A stretch of DNA of 64,000 bases from positions 9,539,501 to 9,603,500 of the forward strand of contig NC_083505.1 in assembly GCF_032362555.1 (NCBI RefSeq), in the 5' to 3' direction. Below the pieces are notes generated by a model that was given only the letters and a program-made list of their open reading frames with translations, did not search any database and had not been told where the DNA came from. Each line of letters begins with the position of its first letter. Position 1 is the first letter of the stretch. Source of the DNA: Amyelois transitella (Eukaryota; Arthropoda; Insecta; Lepidoptera; Pyralidae). A program made the translations under genes and the position numbers. Of the stretch, positions 30,001-37,300 are shown in pieces.

Positions 30001-32454
30001 TGAGATCCCTCAATGTGTCAATGTTAAACAGTACAACTAAAGGATAAAAGCACTGTTACATCAAAGTGGATTTATACGTGACGCTGCCAACCTTTCTGTA
30101 GATTCGAATCGACTATTTTTAAAACGATACCTAGTTAAAGTAAATAAATTGCATAAACGGTAGTCATGATGACCTAGATACTTAAATGTGATACTTACCT
30201 GTTTCTAAAATAGCATATAACACTCCGTTGGTTTCTCCGAGATGCATTGTTTTAAATCCAACCTTGATTTGAATCTTTTGGTTCGGAATCAAATAAGCAG
30301 ATTTAGGTTGCACGGTGAACGGGCTAAAAGTGAGAAAAATGGTAAAAAGGTGATAATTGTTAAAAAAACTATTATTTGCGTTGTTCCTCAATAAATAGCA
30401 TATCTTACCTCCTTGTTTGAAGTGTGAAACCCGCAGGGACGGCACCAATATTATGAATTGTCATAAGATACGAGTTTTCAACTTTCAACGGAACTTTTGG
30501 TATGACAATTTGATCCGGAAAGTCGAATACAGGCCTCGGGCCCATTGCTATCAATAATACAAAAAATAATTAATACTTATTCTCATTCAAACGTACTACG
30601 AAGCAGTAGATTAGATAATAAACACACCAATAAAAGCTACAATATACTGATCAACGTCGGTATAAAACATGACTCTGTGGGTATAATCCTCGTATTGAAC
30701 CGGCGTGAAAGTAACGGCAAACGTCACGCTGATGCCTGGAGCTAAGCGTGATAAGAGCTGCCCACTGCAGGGCTTCACGGAGAAATATGAAGACTCCTTG
30801 TACACCATATTGAGGTACGAAGGGCTCTGGGGAAAAATAATTGTATAGAAGTTTAATTTCGACAAAGTTATGAGATTTTTCTAATAGTTATGTATATTCC
30901 TATAATATTATTCCGTAGATAAAGTTGGTTCTGCCAAAACAGTGCGGGTTCATACATTCCATGTAGTGTCTCTGTGGCGCTAAAAAGGATTTGATTGGAG
31001 TCTCCTTTTAAGCGTGCAAGCCTGTACCAGGAGACCCCGCTCTGAAATATTAGCATATAATGAAGCATTAAACAGTTAAAAATAACTTAGTTAAAATATG
31101 TTATTCAATTATAATAATGTGTAAAAGTGTTAGGTATATTAAACTGTAGTTTATACTGATATACATTCAACTTAATAAAGTCTCAGTCTGATCATATCCT
31201 TTAGTTTCAAGCCATCCAATTATCGCAGCTTTACATTCTTTGTACAACTTACTGTATATATAATTCTCTTTATTTATTTTATTATATAAACGTGCTGAAA
31301 TAACATAAAACTGTCTTTGTGCAAAAAAGTCTTGGTCTGTGGTTCTATTGCTATATGATTTCTTCTCCTGTTCTCCACTTCAGGATCATAGTCTATAACT
31401 TTATGCTTATTTAACACACTTTATATAATAATTCCGTTGGATAGTCTTTTTTCTTAAAATACATAATTTTAATAAGAAACCTCTGGGCTCTTTCCAATCC
31501 TAAGAAGTGGGTCTTAGCAGCACTTCATGATGAGAATCGAACTTTTTCTGATTGGCGTGGATCTTGGATGTTTCTCTATATAAGTATTTATTATAAAATA
31601 TAGTATCGTTGAGTATTACACATGTTTCGCACTTAGAGGCTAACTCAATCTGTGTAATTTGTCCCGTATAAGTATATTTATTATTATTTATCTATATAAC
31701 TAGTCTTAGCAGAAGGAATTACATCTAAAAAGCGCAGAAATAAAAAAATCATACCTTACTGATGTTTTTTACAGAGAATTTAGCAACTATCTTATCATTT
31801 GGCTTGAAGTTTTGGAACACAATAACTCTTGGTGTAAATGACAGTACTGGTATACGGCCTTTGCTTCCCGCCCTGACCATATTTTCTACATCAATACCAT
31901 TAAGATTTTGCAATCTCTCTAAAGTACTCATGCGCATTTCCTTTTCATATTGGGATGGAATGATCTGCGAGAAAATTTAAAATTGTTTAACAATATTCTT
32001 ATAAAGTTATATTTTTATTCGTTATAGTTTTGTAAATATTTTTTTACTTTATCACTTTTCATCAGAAATTATTGGAAAAATTAAGAATCATCAAAGGCTT
32101 AATATTCATAATGTCCATTACACATACTTTTCGATAGCTACGATCCCTGCATACCTACTTCTTTTGCTTCCTTCATATTCATCGACCTTTTAAGCTTAGA
32201 TTAATATCTTTAACAAGGCTGAAATGTACTTTTTTAAAGCTAGCACTAGATCCTGAATTTCTACATCAGAATTTAATTATAACGTTTATCAAATACAAGA
32301 AGGATGTAGCTACTGTACAATACACCCCATTGTCAAGATGTGTATAAACATAATCTACCTCTTCCGTTGGATCCAACAGTTTCTTCTTAGCAACCAAATG
32401 ATAAAGTTCAGACGTAAAGTACCCATTTTGTTTAAAATTATGTAATATTTCCAT
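1..32454 (-). CDS. HYDIN: HYDIN, axonemal central-pair protein (spliced, 3' end outside window)
   Basis: Giant scaffold of the C2 projection of the axonemal central pair, needed for motile cilia and flagella; in a moth the expected site is the sperm tail. The start ATG is at 32454, and conceptual splicing gives 71 exons and about 4,398 codons before the window edge (human protein about 5,100 aa). The sequence aligns collinearly with vertebrate HYDIN as I recall it: N-terminal FTPRVIVFQNFKPND, then PVFDFPDQIVI, LWPNKCTELVITFSP, GFFNLDPKNF, LPPEIVGFYKK, HCVFVEDSVTLHF and many ASH/MSP-like beta-sandwich repeats. The middle (exons 31-35) corresponds to the P-loop/kinase-like and charged coiled-coil segment. 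Every junction listed in the exon map keeps the reading frame. Introns are mostly short, but several carry transposons. Identity is very secure; a few splice sites could shift by a few bases. Confidence 0.95.
3661..4045 (-). repeat. SINE-like family A copy with internal 24-bp minisatellite
   Basis: Recognisable family A blocks are GGGGTAGACAGAGCCA, GATTCAAATAGTGACAGG, TTGCTAGCCCAT and CTTAGTCGCCTTTT. Between 3768 and 3893 the copy is expanded by about five tandem 24-bp units of the type ATTGAGATTAAATCATTACA plus four bases. The array is flanked by perfect 13-bp inverted arms (CACTATTTGAATC at 3752-3764, complement at 3892-3904). It lies in a HYDIN intron. Confidence 0.75.
5337..6538 (+). mobile_element. 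piggyBac-type DNA transposon, 1.2 kb, with flanking TTAA
   Basis: The element has perfect 14-bp terminal inverted repeats (CCCTTTCCATGCGG at 5337-5350, complement at 6525-6538) flanked on both sides by TTAA (5333-5336 and 6539-6542), the hallmark target of piggyBac elements. Subterminal GGCGTATTAT-type words occur twice on the left and, inverted, on the right (AATAATACGCC). It sits in the HYDIN intron between the exons at 5063-5173 and 6644-6821. It holds one acidic ORF (5609-5974) but no recognisable DDD transposase core, so it is probably non-autonomous. Confidence 0.85.
5609..5974 (+). CDS. Hypothetical 121-aa acidic ORF inside the piggyBac-type element
   Basis: An open frame of 121 codons begins in the left third of the transposon and ends at TAA. 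It is rich in D, E, S and Q (for example FIDDDEMSQSILSRKLG), a composition usual for the N-terminus of piggyBac transposases, but it has none of the downstream catalytic region. The first residues after the annotated ATG are hydrophobic and may not be part of the original protein. It could be the remnant N-terminus after an internal deletion or a short unrelated protein. Function is not assigned. Confidence 0.4.
   Translation: MVSLLLIILNNVFYLDDNIFKDKSSDETQIDEHEPYSQPNFIDDDEMSQSILSRKLGRNNEISPETFDEVKESQVFKIPQRILQNKVKCYDDSPNPITPCPIKTRYNVQDMSTSQLLIVPS
7806..7912 (-). mobile_element. RTE-type LINE 3' end fragment
   Basis: Read on the minus strand, this matches the 3' end seen in other copies here: GATC-TTGGCGAGT-like bases, the word for a 'YPSGK' C-terminus (TCCCTCCGGGAAAGAG), GGCGTGG, then a (TATG)n tail. 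Short decayed fragment in a HYDIN intron. Confidence 0.6.
9290..9510 (+). mobile_element. RTE-type LINE 3' fragment (decayed reverse-transcriptase C-terminus)
   Basis: Translating the plus strand gives pieces such as VGKPRRTYLDQIKDDMAKL and RNR-ACMK, typical of the last part of lepidopteran RTE reverse transcriptases, with in-frame stops. The copy ends with CTCCGGGAAAAAG and an AT-rich tail. It lies in the HYDIN intron between exons at 8901-9219 and 9553-9801. Confidence 0.7.
13225..13310 (-). repeat. tRNA-derived sequence (SINE head or tRNA pseudogene)
   Basis: The minus strand reads TGGTCCAGTGGTTAGCGC, a good type-2 polymerase III box A, and 30-40 bp later GTCCCAGTTCGAGTACC, a degenerate box B. 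The acceptor-stem halves do not pair, so it is not an intact tRNA gene. Confidence 0.5.
13330..13510 (-). repeat. SINE-like family A copy
   Basis: Contains TCACGTCTATATCCCTTGCG, GGGGTAGACAGAG, TTTGGCTTAATGATAGAATT and CTTAGTCGCCTTTCAC. The sense strand is minus. The 5' head beyond the CGCCTTT block is missing. Confidence 0.8.
13660..13860 (-). repeat. SINE-like family A copy, 5'-truncated
   Basis: Starts with a (TACA)n tract, then TCACGTCTATATCCCTTGCG, and shares the whole 3' half with the other copies, ending near AAGTTTATAAG. Sense strand minus. A near-duplicate of the copy 300 bp upstream. Confidence 0.8.
14455..14830 (+). repeat. tRNA-derived SINE, family B (most complete copy)
   Basis: The head carries polymerase III promoter boxes: box A TGGTCGAATTGG at about 14457 and a perfect box B GGTTCGAATCC at about 14510. 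The body contains GAAACCTGCACATTCAGGCA, GTAACCATGATCGATCCAAT, GGTTGCGGAGGTCAGA, CCATGGTCAAAGGCATACC and CCAGAGTGGTGAAGATGCAA. The 5' end does not pair with CCTCGGC at the end of the tRNA part, so it is a SINE and not a tRNA gene. Other pieces: 20440-20610, 53735-53830, 58690-58850. Confidence 0.8.
15790..16225 (+). mobile_element. RTE-clade LINE fragment (C-terminal reverse transcriptase and 3' end)
   Basis: A 99-codon open stretch (15818-16117) encodes the characteristic thumb region of lepidopteran RTE reverse transcriptases: VNAGNMVNGALHAFM, LSKKARLAVHRGVLVPTLMY, SWVWQKKHESRINAVEMR. It is followed by MLR-stop, the degraded YAEIVASGK region, GGGAAAGAGGCGTGATTTTA and a (TATG)n tail. The 5' part (endonuclease and most of the RT) is absent, as expected for 5'-truncated retrotransposition. 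Inserted in the HYDIN intron between exons at 15479-15589 and 16264-16518; not a host gene. Confidence 0.9.
17160..17346 (+). mobile_element. RTE LINE 3' end abutting a HYDIN splice donor
   Basis: Contains TGATCAAATTAAGGACGTCC, CGAAACCGCCGAGCTTGCAT, AAGTGGAAAGAGGTAGTCTC and GGCGTGATTTTATGTATGTA. Its (TATG)n tail runs directly into the donor of the exon at 17348-17419, so the first intronic bases of that HYDIN donor (GTACATACATAC) are transposon sequence. Confidence 0.8.
18552..19036 (-). other. HYDIN: HYDIN P-loop (kinase-like) segment with degenerate Walker A
   Basis: Exons 31 and 32 encode the segment that in vertebrate HYDIN carries a P-loop NTPase/adenylate-kinase-like fold. The hydrophobic strand GLLVFVHGSP is kept (near residue 1985), but the following residues read CEGLNN where a Walker A motif needs G-K-S/T, so the nucleotide-binding lysine is missing. 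The next exon retains the fold's helix-strand pattern (SIGKELKISTVNIDNCIVEAL). The domain is probably structural only in this lineage. Confidence 0.65.
20185..20412 (-). pseudogene. Decayed duplicate of HYDIN exon 27
   Basis: This stretch of intron 27 resembles exon 27 (20644-20861) and its intronic border. Shared words include CTTACTC at the donor side, GGGCGATTATAAG versus GGGCAATTATAAG, GAGCACGGG versus GGGCACGGG, CAATCACGTG, and GAACA followed by GGGATA. The left copy has lost internal sequence, and its frame is closed by a stop soon after VIGPNLSV. The right copy is the functional exon because it has the full open frame and fits the neighbouring phases. A tRNA-derived SINE piece (20440-20610) lies between the copies. 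Confidence 0.75.
20440..20610 (+). repeat. tRNA-derived SINE family B, 3' part
   Basis: Matches the body of the 14455 copy: GGTTGCGGAGGTCAGATGGG, CCATGGTCAAAGGCATACC, CCAGAGAGGTGAATATGCAA. The tRNA head is missing. Located between the functional and decayed copies of HYDIN exon 27. Confidence 0.75.
21265..21376. repeat. Hairpin-forming inverted repeat (MITE-like)
   Basis: Perfect 15-bp arms (CGTTCTACGTCGTAG at 21265-21279, complement at 21362-21376) enclose 82 bp, with an inner partial pair CCTTCTA/TAGAAGG. The sequence is rich in CTACG words on both strands. It lies in the HYDIN intron between exons 25 and 26. No target duplication is evident to me. Confidence 0.5.
21650..21800. repeat. Fragment of the 'CCCGCGGCTTC' dispersed family
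   Basis: CCTAGCTGTCGCCCGCGGCTTCAC is the recurring edge of a very common lepidopteran repeat, seen in this window also near 12983, 45660, 48410, 58303 and 63830. Only the edge is clear. Confidence 0.45.
24275..24460 (-). repeat. SINE-like family A copy
   Basis: ATCCCTTGCGGGGTAGACAA, TTTGGCTTAATGATAGAATT, CAGGTTGCTAGCCCATCGCC and TCGCCTTTTCGAC are all present. Located in the HYDIN intron just 3' (on the minus strand) of the 174-nt exon at 24040-24213. Confidence 0.8.
25096..25340 (-). mobile_element. RTE LINE 3' fragment
   Basis: On the minus strand it encodes LSKKARPAVHGGVLVPTLMF and SWVWQKKHESRING, then an internally deleted segment and the standard 3' end (GGGAAAGAGGCGTGATTTTA). It is a short internal-deletion copy of the same RTE family as 15790-16225, head-to-tail with a family A SINE. 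Confidence 0.85.
25345..25593 (-). repeat. SINE-like family A copy, near full length, next to a HYDIN donor
   Basis: Covers the 3' region (TATATCCCTTTCGGGGTAGA), middle (GTTGCTAGTCCATCGTCTAA) and 5' head (CCATGGAAAAGAGATGGAGT, GGTGCCGGGAACCACACG). Its head begins only about 10 nt inside the intron from the donor of the exon at 25604-25869. Confidence 0.85.
27954..28236 (-). repeat. SINE-like family A copy, full length
   Basis: The best complete copy: (TACA)n tract, TCACGTCTATATCCCATGCG, TGGCTTAATGATAGAATTGA, CATCCATGGGAAAGAGATGG, and the head GGTGCCGGGAACCACACGGC, which is duplicated in tandem at 28194-28236. Lies in the HYDIN intron between exons at 27699-27919 and 28456-28523. Confidence 0.9.
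31090..31740. other. HYDIN intron 2 interior, no assignable feature
   Basis: About 650 bp of AT-rich intron without a convincing exon. Some stretches look like long-decayed transposon coding sequence but I cannot place them in a family. Confidence 0.4.
32130..32195 (-). mobile_element. Very short RTE LINE 3' relic
   Basis: On the minus strand, ATGAATATGAAGGAAGC and GTATGCAGGGATCGTAGC resemble the conserved RTE words 'AACGTAGATGAAGCGAAGGA-GTATGCAGAGATCGTGGC'. Only about 65 bp survives, in HYDIN intron 1. Confidence 0.4.
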
Positions 32455-34334
32455 CGTGAAACATTAATTGGCAAATCAGTTCACGCAAAACAATGTCTGA
32501 CACATCGTTGTTTACTTAAATGCCAGTGGTTGCTAAGGTTTAGCCGAAGGTAATCCCCATTAAAATAAAAACATAACTAGCCAGTTCTATTTTTAACTAA
32601 GAGAATAAGCATTTTGTTTTTCTTCCGTATTAAAATCGTGAGATAATAATAAAGACGAAGCAAAGTTAAGCTTTTGTTTTCGCGAATTTCGCCAAGAATA
32701 CAAACCTACTAAAAAGTATAGGTAGTAGGCTATATATTTTCCTTGGAAAGTTATGGCAACTTTATCCATAAAGATTTCCTCAGATTCCTATTGATACTGA
32801 ATATGCTGATTATGATCGAACGAAATCGTGGACGAAAGCTGGTTTGAAGTGCATTTGTTGATCAAAAAGCGAATAAGACAAAATTTGAGCCCTCCTTTAA
32901 TGTCTTCGCCGCAGTCGAGCGCAAATAATTTAATACGAGTATGACGTTCCTTAAATCTTGTCACCTAATTATCTCGCCGGCGCCGTTCAGGAAACTATTT
33001 CGCAAACTTTTTTATGCGAGCTAGAGGGCTCAGTAGAGTGCGGAAATAGCTTCGCGTAGTAATTTTAGTAAAATCGGGGCAACTCGGCCGAGGACAGAAA
33101 TAGAGGCGGCGGCGCACGCGTCTTCCCGCTGTCAATTTCGTCCGGATAGGGCGCCTGATTAGCGGCTACCGCGCCGGTCGCTGGTGAGACCGCAGGCCCG
33201 GCGCTCCGCCCGCCCTGGGCTCGCTTGTGTAGTGCTTACCACAGTTATTTTAACAAGTGCTGTGCAATTGCATAATTTCTCAACAGTTATGTGCTTGTGA
33301 CTCAACATTTAAATATAGTGTCATTCATCTCACCAGTGTTCATATCGGAGTTGACACGGCCCAAGTATATATCTATACATTCTTTTAAATAATTTAGTAA
33401 AATGTTTTAGGAATATTAATATGGAAGAGGTGATTTATAAGTTGTTTCCTAGGGTCTGTCTGTGTATGTCTGTCTATGTCATGAATGCAGACAAACAAAT
33501 GAACCGATTTTGATAGGGTTATTATACATATATAAAATAAAATTTGAATTACAGCAGCTCTTTGCCATATTTCTGTGAAAGTAATTTGGCACACTCACTA
33601 GTAGGGGAACAAATTGAATGATAATGCGGAAATACCTGAATATGAAAATGAAATCACAAGGTTTACATCAAATAGTAACTGAACTGTAACAAAAAGTTGT
33701 AAATAATAACTGCGCTGATGTCGAGTTAATAGATACTTCCAAGTAATAATAGTATGAACAATGTTTTGGTATTTTGGGATATGAGAGGCAGAATAAATAG
33801 GTCGACGAAGCGTCCGCTACGTGGCAACGCCCGCTGTGTATCGCAATAGCAGCTGCCATTTACACGATAACTATTAATATATGAGAATACGTTCAAATAT
33901 TCCAGCAAAAATGTGGTCTAATTACATTTAATTACAGTATAAGACATTTCAAAACATGTAAGCTTTCGGTACATAACATAATAAATTAAAACCCCGCAAA
34001 AAGTTCAGGTTATATAGTAGATCACGTTTATCATATTAGGAAACCATCTCAACTTATTACCTAAATGATTATTACGATAAAAGAATAAATAATTAGCAGC
34101 CTTATCTAGTTTTTATTATTCTTTTAATTAAATTGAGTTAGAAATTAAGAGAGAACGATGCAGAAATACATCGATTTTAACTTGAAAAGGAGTTGCACAC
34201 GATGTTGAAAAAAATTTTTTTGTAAAACTCTTACTCATGATTTAACCTTATATTTCATGTAAGCTTAATTGTAAACTAAAGGTATTCTATAAGAACTTAT
34301 TTCATGTCGTATTTAAATTGTAAAATTTTCAGCG
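32455..34334. promoter_or_regulatory. Head-to-head HYDIN/LUBEL promoter region and LUBEL 5' UTR
   Basis: The two start codons are 1.88 kb apart on opposite strands. A GC-rich block at about 32980-33240 (for example CGCCGGCGCCG, GAGGCGGCGGCGCACGCG) stands out from the AT-rich surroundings and contains an arthropod initiator-like TCAGT at 33030-33034. A donor-like CCCAA/GTATAT near 33363 may end a non-coding first LUBEL exon; the coding exon's acceptor is at 34331-34332. The stretch 33420-33560 carries a repeat fragment (ACCGATTTTGAT-type words). Nothing else is clear in 33560-34330. Confidence 0.5.
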
Positions 34335-37300
34335 ATGTTAAAAGGTCGGGGTCGCGACCCGCGTTTCACCGGGACCAACGTTCCTGGGTCGCCTGGTATG
34401 GTGCGTCCAGCCAACCAGACTATGACCCGGCATGTACAGGGTGCTCAACTGACGGTGCGGACGTCCAAAGCCCCGCTAGCAAAACCAGAGCCAGAGTACG
34501 AAGTGGTGGAGTTCCCCACGGAACAATACGTCAATGCCAAACTTCAACCGCCACCGCCGCCGCCTCCACGGCCCGCTACAGGTATGAAGCGGAAAAAATT
34601 GCTATTGATGAATTGTAAAAGGCAACTTGTAAATTTGTGGTTCTTCTTGTAGGATAGCAAGGTGTGACTCTTTGAATCTCAATTCTATCATTAAGGCATG
34701 CAGGTGAACGTGGCCTTTCACTCTTTCAAGACTTTTAACTCTGTCTACCCCGCAAGGGATATAGACGTGATTGTATTTATGATATTCAAAACGATCAATA
34801 GATAACGTCAACATCGGTCTTAATGTAATACTACCGTACGCAATGTGAACATCAACGCCTCAAAGTGTCTACACAGTTTTCAAGAAAGACACGACCTAAT
34901 ACAGGTTTGAAGAACGACAAAGAAAATGTGACCAAAAAATGACTGTGCGATCCTTGTTAGGTTAGTCATGGTAGGTAGTTTGTGAGGCTTTTTCCAGGAA
35001 GTATTCAGCTGTACCAGTGTAGGTCAGTTACCTCGTTAAACATAACATAGAATAAGATCAGCACTACGAGTATAATAAGAGTTTATGCAAGTAAGTATTG
35101 ACAAGACATATCTCTACTAGAATAAGATTCGGGGTCCACTAATACAATTTCTGTCGCCGTAAGTCTACAAGATTAAGTTACTCGAAAAATAATCAATGGT
35201 TACCTCACTGTGGTAGGATTCCAACCCTTGTACTTTGGCACAAAAATAGCAAAGCTTCGCTGACCGAATCTCTGATATTTTAACCCAACCTACTGATATC
35301 ATTACCATATAACCAGGTCACCCAGTAGACGCGGGTGCATCGTGCGGTTTGTGCGGGGGCGGCGGCGCGCGCGTGCGATGCGCCGAGTGCGGACGGCGCG
35401 CGCTGTGCGCCTCCTGCGACGACATGTACCACCGCCATCCGAAGCGGAGGCACCACCAGCGACAGGTACGACTTATTATTTTATTTTATTTTAATAGGAA
35501 GACCAACAGCTACAAACATAATATAGTAGTAGAAATAAAGCTAGTTAGCAAAGGAGCCAATTAAAGGTCCTCTCAAATAAGAAACAAGATAAATAGAAAA
35601 AGTTGAACACTGACAACACACAACTTAGAGTTCTAAAAATAATAGAAATCTTCTAATTCTAAGAATGCGCAATATGCAGTAATATACCTATCTTATTATA
35701 ATGGTACATACATTTTTAGTCATCACAAAACGGGCTTACTCAAAAAAAAATATGAAAATATTGTAAAAAATAACTCACTTTTCGTATGTGAAAATTATCT
35801 TGCCGCCTCAATTCAGATATTTCGGAGCCAGCCTAATCAATTTTTAATATTTAGAAAAGATTAACAGCAACTATTCTTCGATAAAATATTAGTGAGAATT
35901 CATCGCTGTGTCATAATCTGAACATGATGCGAATAGTATATTTGTTAACTACGCAATTTGTTCTGGCAACAAGCGTCCAGGCACATTCATACATCAATTA
36001 GATAATATTATTATACTCAAGTCCAAATGACTGCAGCGCTATTTTGGTAGATTTTATCTTACTTTTTACTAATACAGGTATTATTAATGCAAAATTTTCA
36101 ATGTACCACCTATATTTGTAACTCTTTCACGCAATATTTACTAAACGGATTTGGATGAAAACTTACAGAAATATTAAGACCCAATACCTCGTGCATAGTC
36201 TGGGGCGGTCTCTAGTGTAGATATATAAGTATAGACGAAGGTGTATCTCTTGACAGGCTCTATCCACATCGCAACTACGAGATGAGCGTCCTCCACTGCC
36301 GCCTAAGACCACGCCGCCTGTTCCGCCGCCGAGACGACACAAGGTACATACTCTTTCTTCCTTCCTCTTACGTACGTACTTAGCAACAGAATGCGCTATG
36401 AAGAAAAGATAGTAAAGGTAGATATGAGCGTTACTTTTACTGAAAGTACCTCTAGAGTCATTTCAAGACTTGTTGGCTCTGTCTGCCTACCCTATAAGAG
36501 ATAAAGAGGTGATTATATATTGTTTATTTATGTCTGAATAATGTCATTTTTCGAAGACAAAGTGCTAGAAAACGAAATTCAATGTAATAATTCGCTCATT
36601 TTACATTTTTCAGAACCGCTACGGAATAATTTTTCTGAACCAATTAACCCCTTTTTTACCTGCTTCTCCAGATGAGCGGAGACAGAATGAGTGCAAGTCC
36701 AAGACCACCACCAACAGAACAAAGACGCGCCACCCTCGGTCACTTGTCTATGGCTCCCAACCAGACTTTTACGATGCCTCTGAACAACCACTCCGCTCAT
36801 CACACCCACCAACTGCCCCCACATCTTCAAGGTATGTCATCTTTTCTACTTTCGTATTTCTGGTACTCCATTCTAATGCTATAAAAAACAAAGATTTCTA
36901 TTTAATTGAATTTGACACAGATGACAACAAAAGAAAAATGACCTAGGTGAGGTAGATAATCCTAGCTCTGAAAACAACATAGCTGAGAATTCAATCCAGA
37001 TGATAATAATAGTATAGACCTAGCGGAGTACCTAACTCAAAAAAAGCTAAACTCAATCTGCGTAAAATGTTCAATAGGTATTGATATTTTAAAATTATAT
37101 TTTGAAGGTAAACTATCACACCCAGACATGTCTGGCCACCTTGGTAGCATGCCATATCTGCCGAGCACAATGCAAGCACCTGCACCTATCACTCATCAGC
37201 AGACAAGCACGCTTGGACATACGTCACCGTGGGCACGACAACGTGGATCTATCCCGGGGTTTAATATGCCGACTAATGTTATCAATGTGAGTTATCTAAT

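Larger units (their letters stand above)
1..32454 (-). other. HYDIN: HYDIN exon map (coding exons in transcription order)
   Basis: Exons deduced from splice sites, frame and family alignment: 32359-32454, 31755-31964, 30628-30826, 30409-30547, 30199-30323, 29724-29906, 29296-29504, 28972-29209, 28651-28855, 28456-28523, 27699-27919, 27391-27624, 27118-27239, 26839-27025, 26491-26640, 26083-26276, 25604-25869, 24506-24948, 24040-24213, 23909-23957, 23073-23839, 22651-22824, 22374-22556, 21956-22165, 21465-21604, 21063-21204, 20644-20861, 19790-19939, 19474-19536, 19131-19219, 18867-19036, 18552-18759, 18261-18448, 17860-18092, 17607-17768 (GC donor), 17499-17530, 17348-17419, 16665-16864, 16264-16518, 15479-15589, 15175-15304, 14933-15098, 14223-14354, 12778-12901, 12407-12575, 12103-12329, 11325-11524, 10826-11068, 10435-10611, 9995-10286, 9553-9801, 8901-9219, 8642-8784, 8461-8564, 7969-8132, 7562-7752, 7068-7177, 6644-6821, 5063-5173, 4752-4923, 4484-4675, 4192-4384, 3374-3542, 3009-3301, 2597-2789, 2108-2329, 1575-1741, 1216-1403, 813-1053, 198-378, <1-76. 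Least certain: the 24040 donor, the 49-nt exon at 23909 and the 21063 donor. Confidence 0.8.

Noticed and set aside
30868..31068. Minus-strand open frame with a good acceptor, between HYDIN exons 2 and 3
   Set aside because: Joining the exon at 31755-31964 directly to 30628-30826 aligns without a gap to other HYDIN proteins; this segment would insert about 45 alien residues inside a beta-sandwich domain. Treated as intron.
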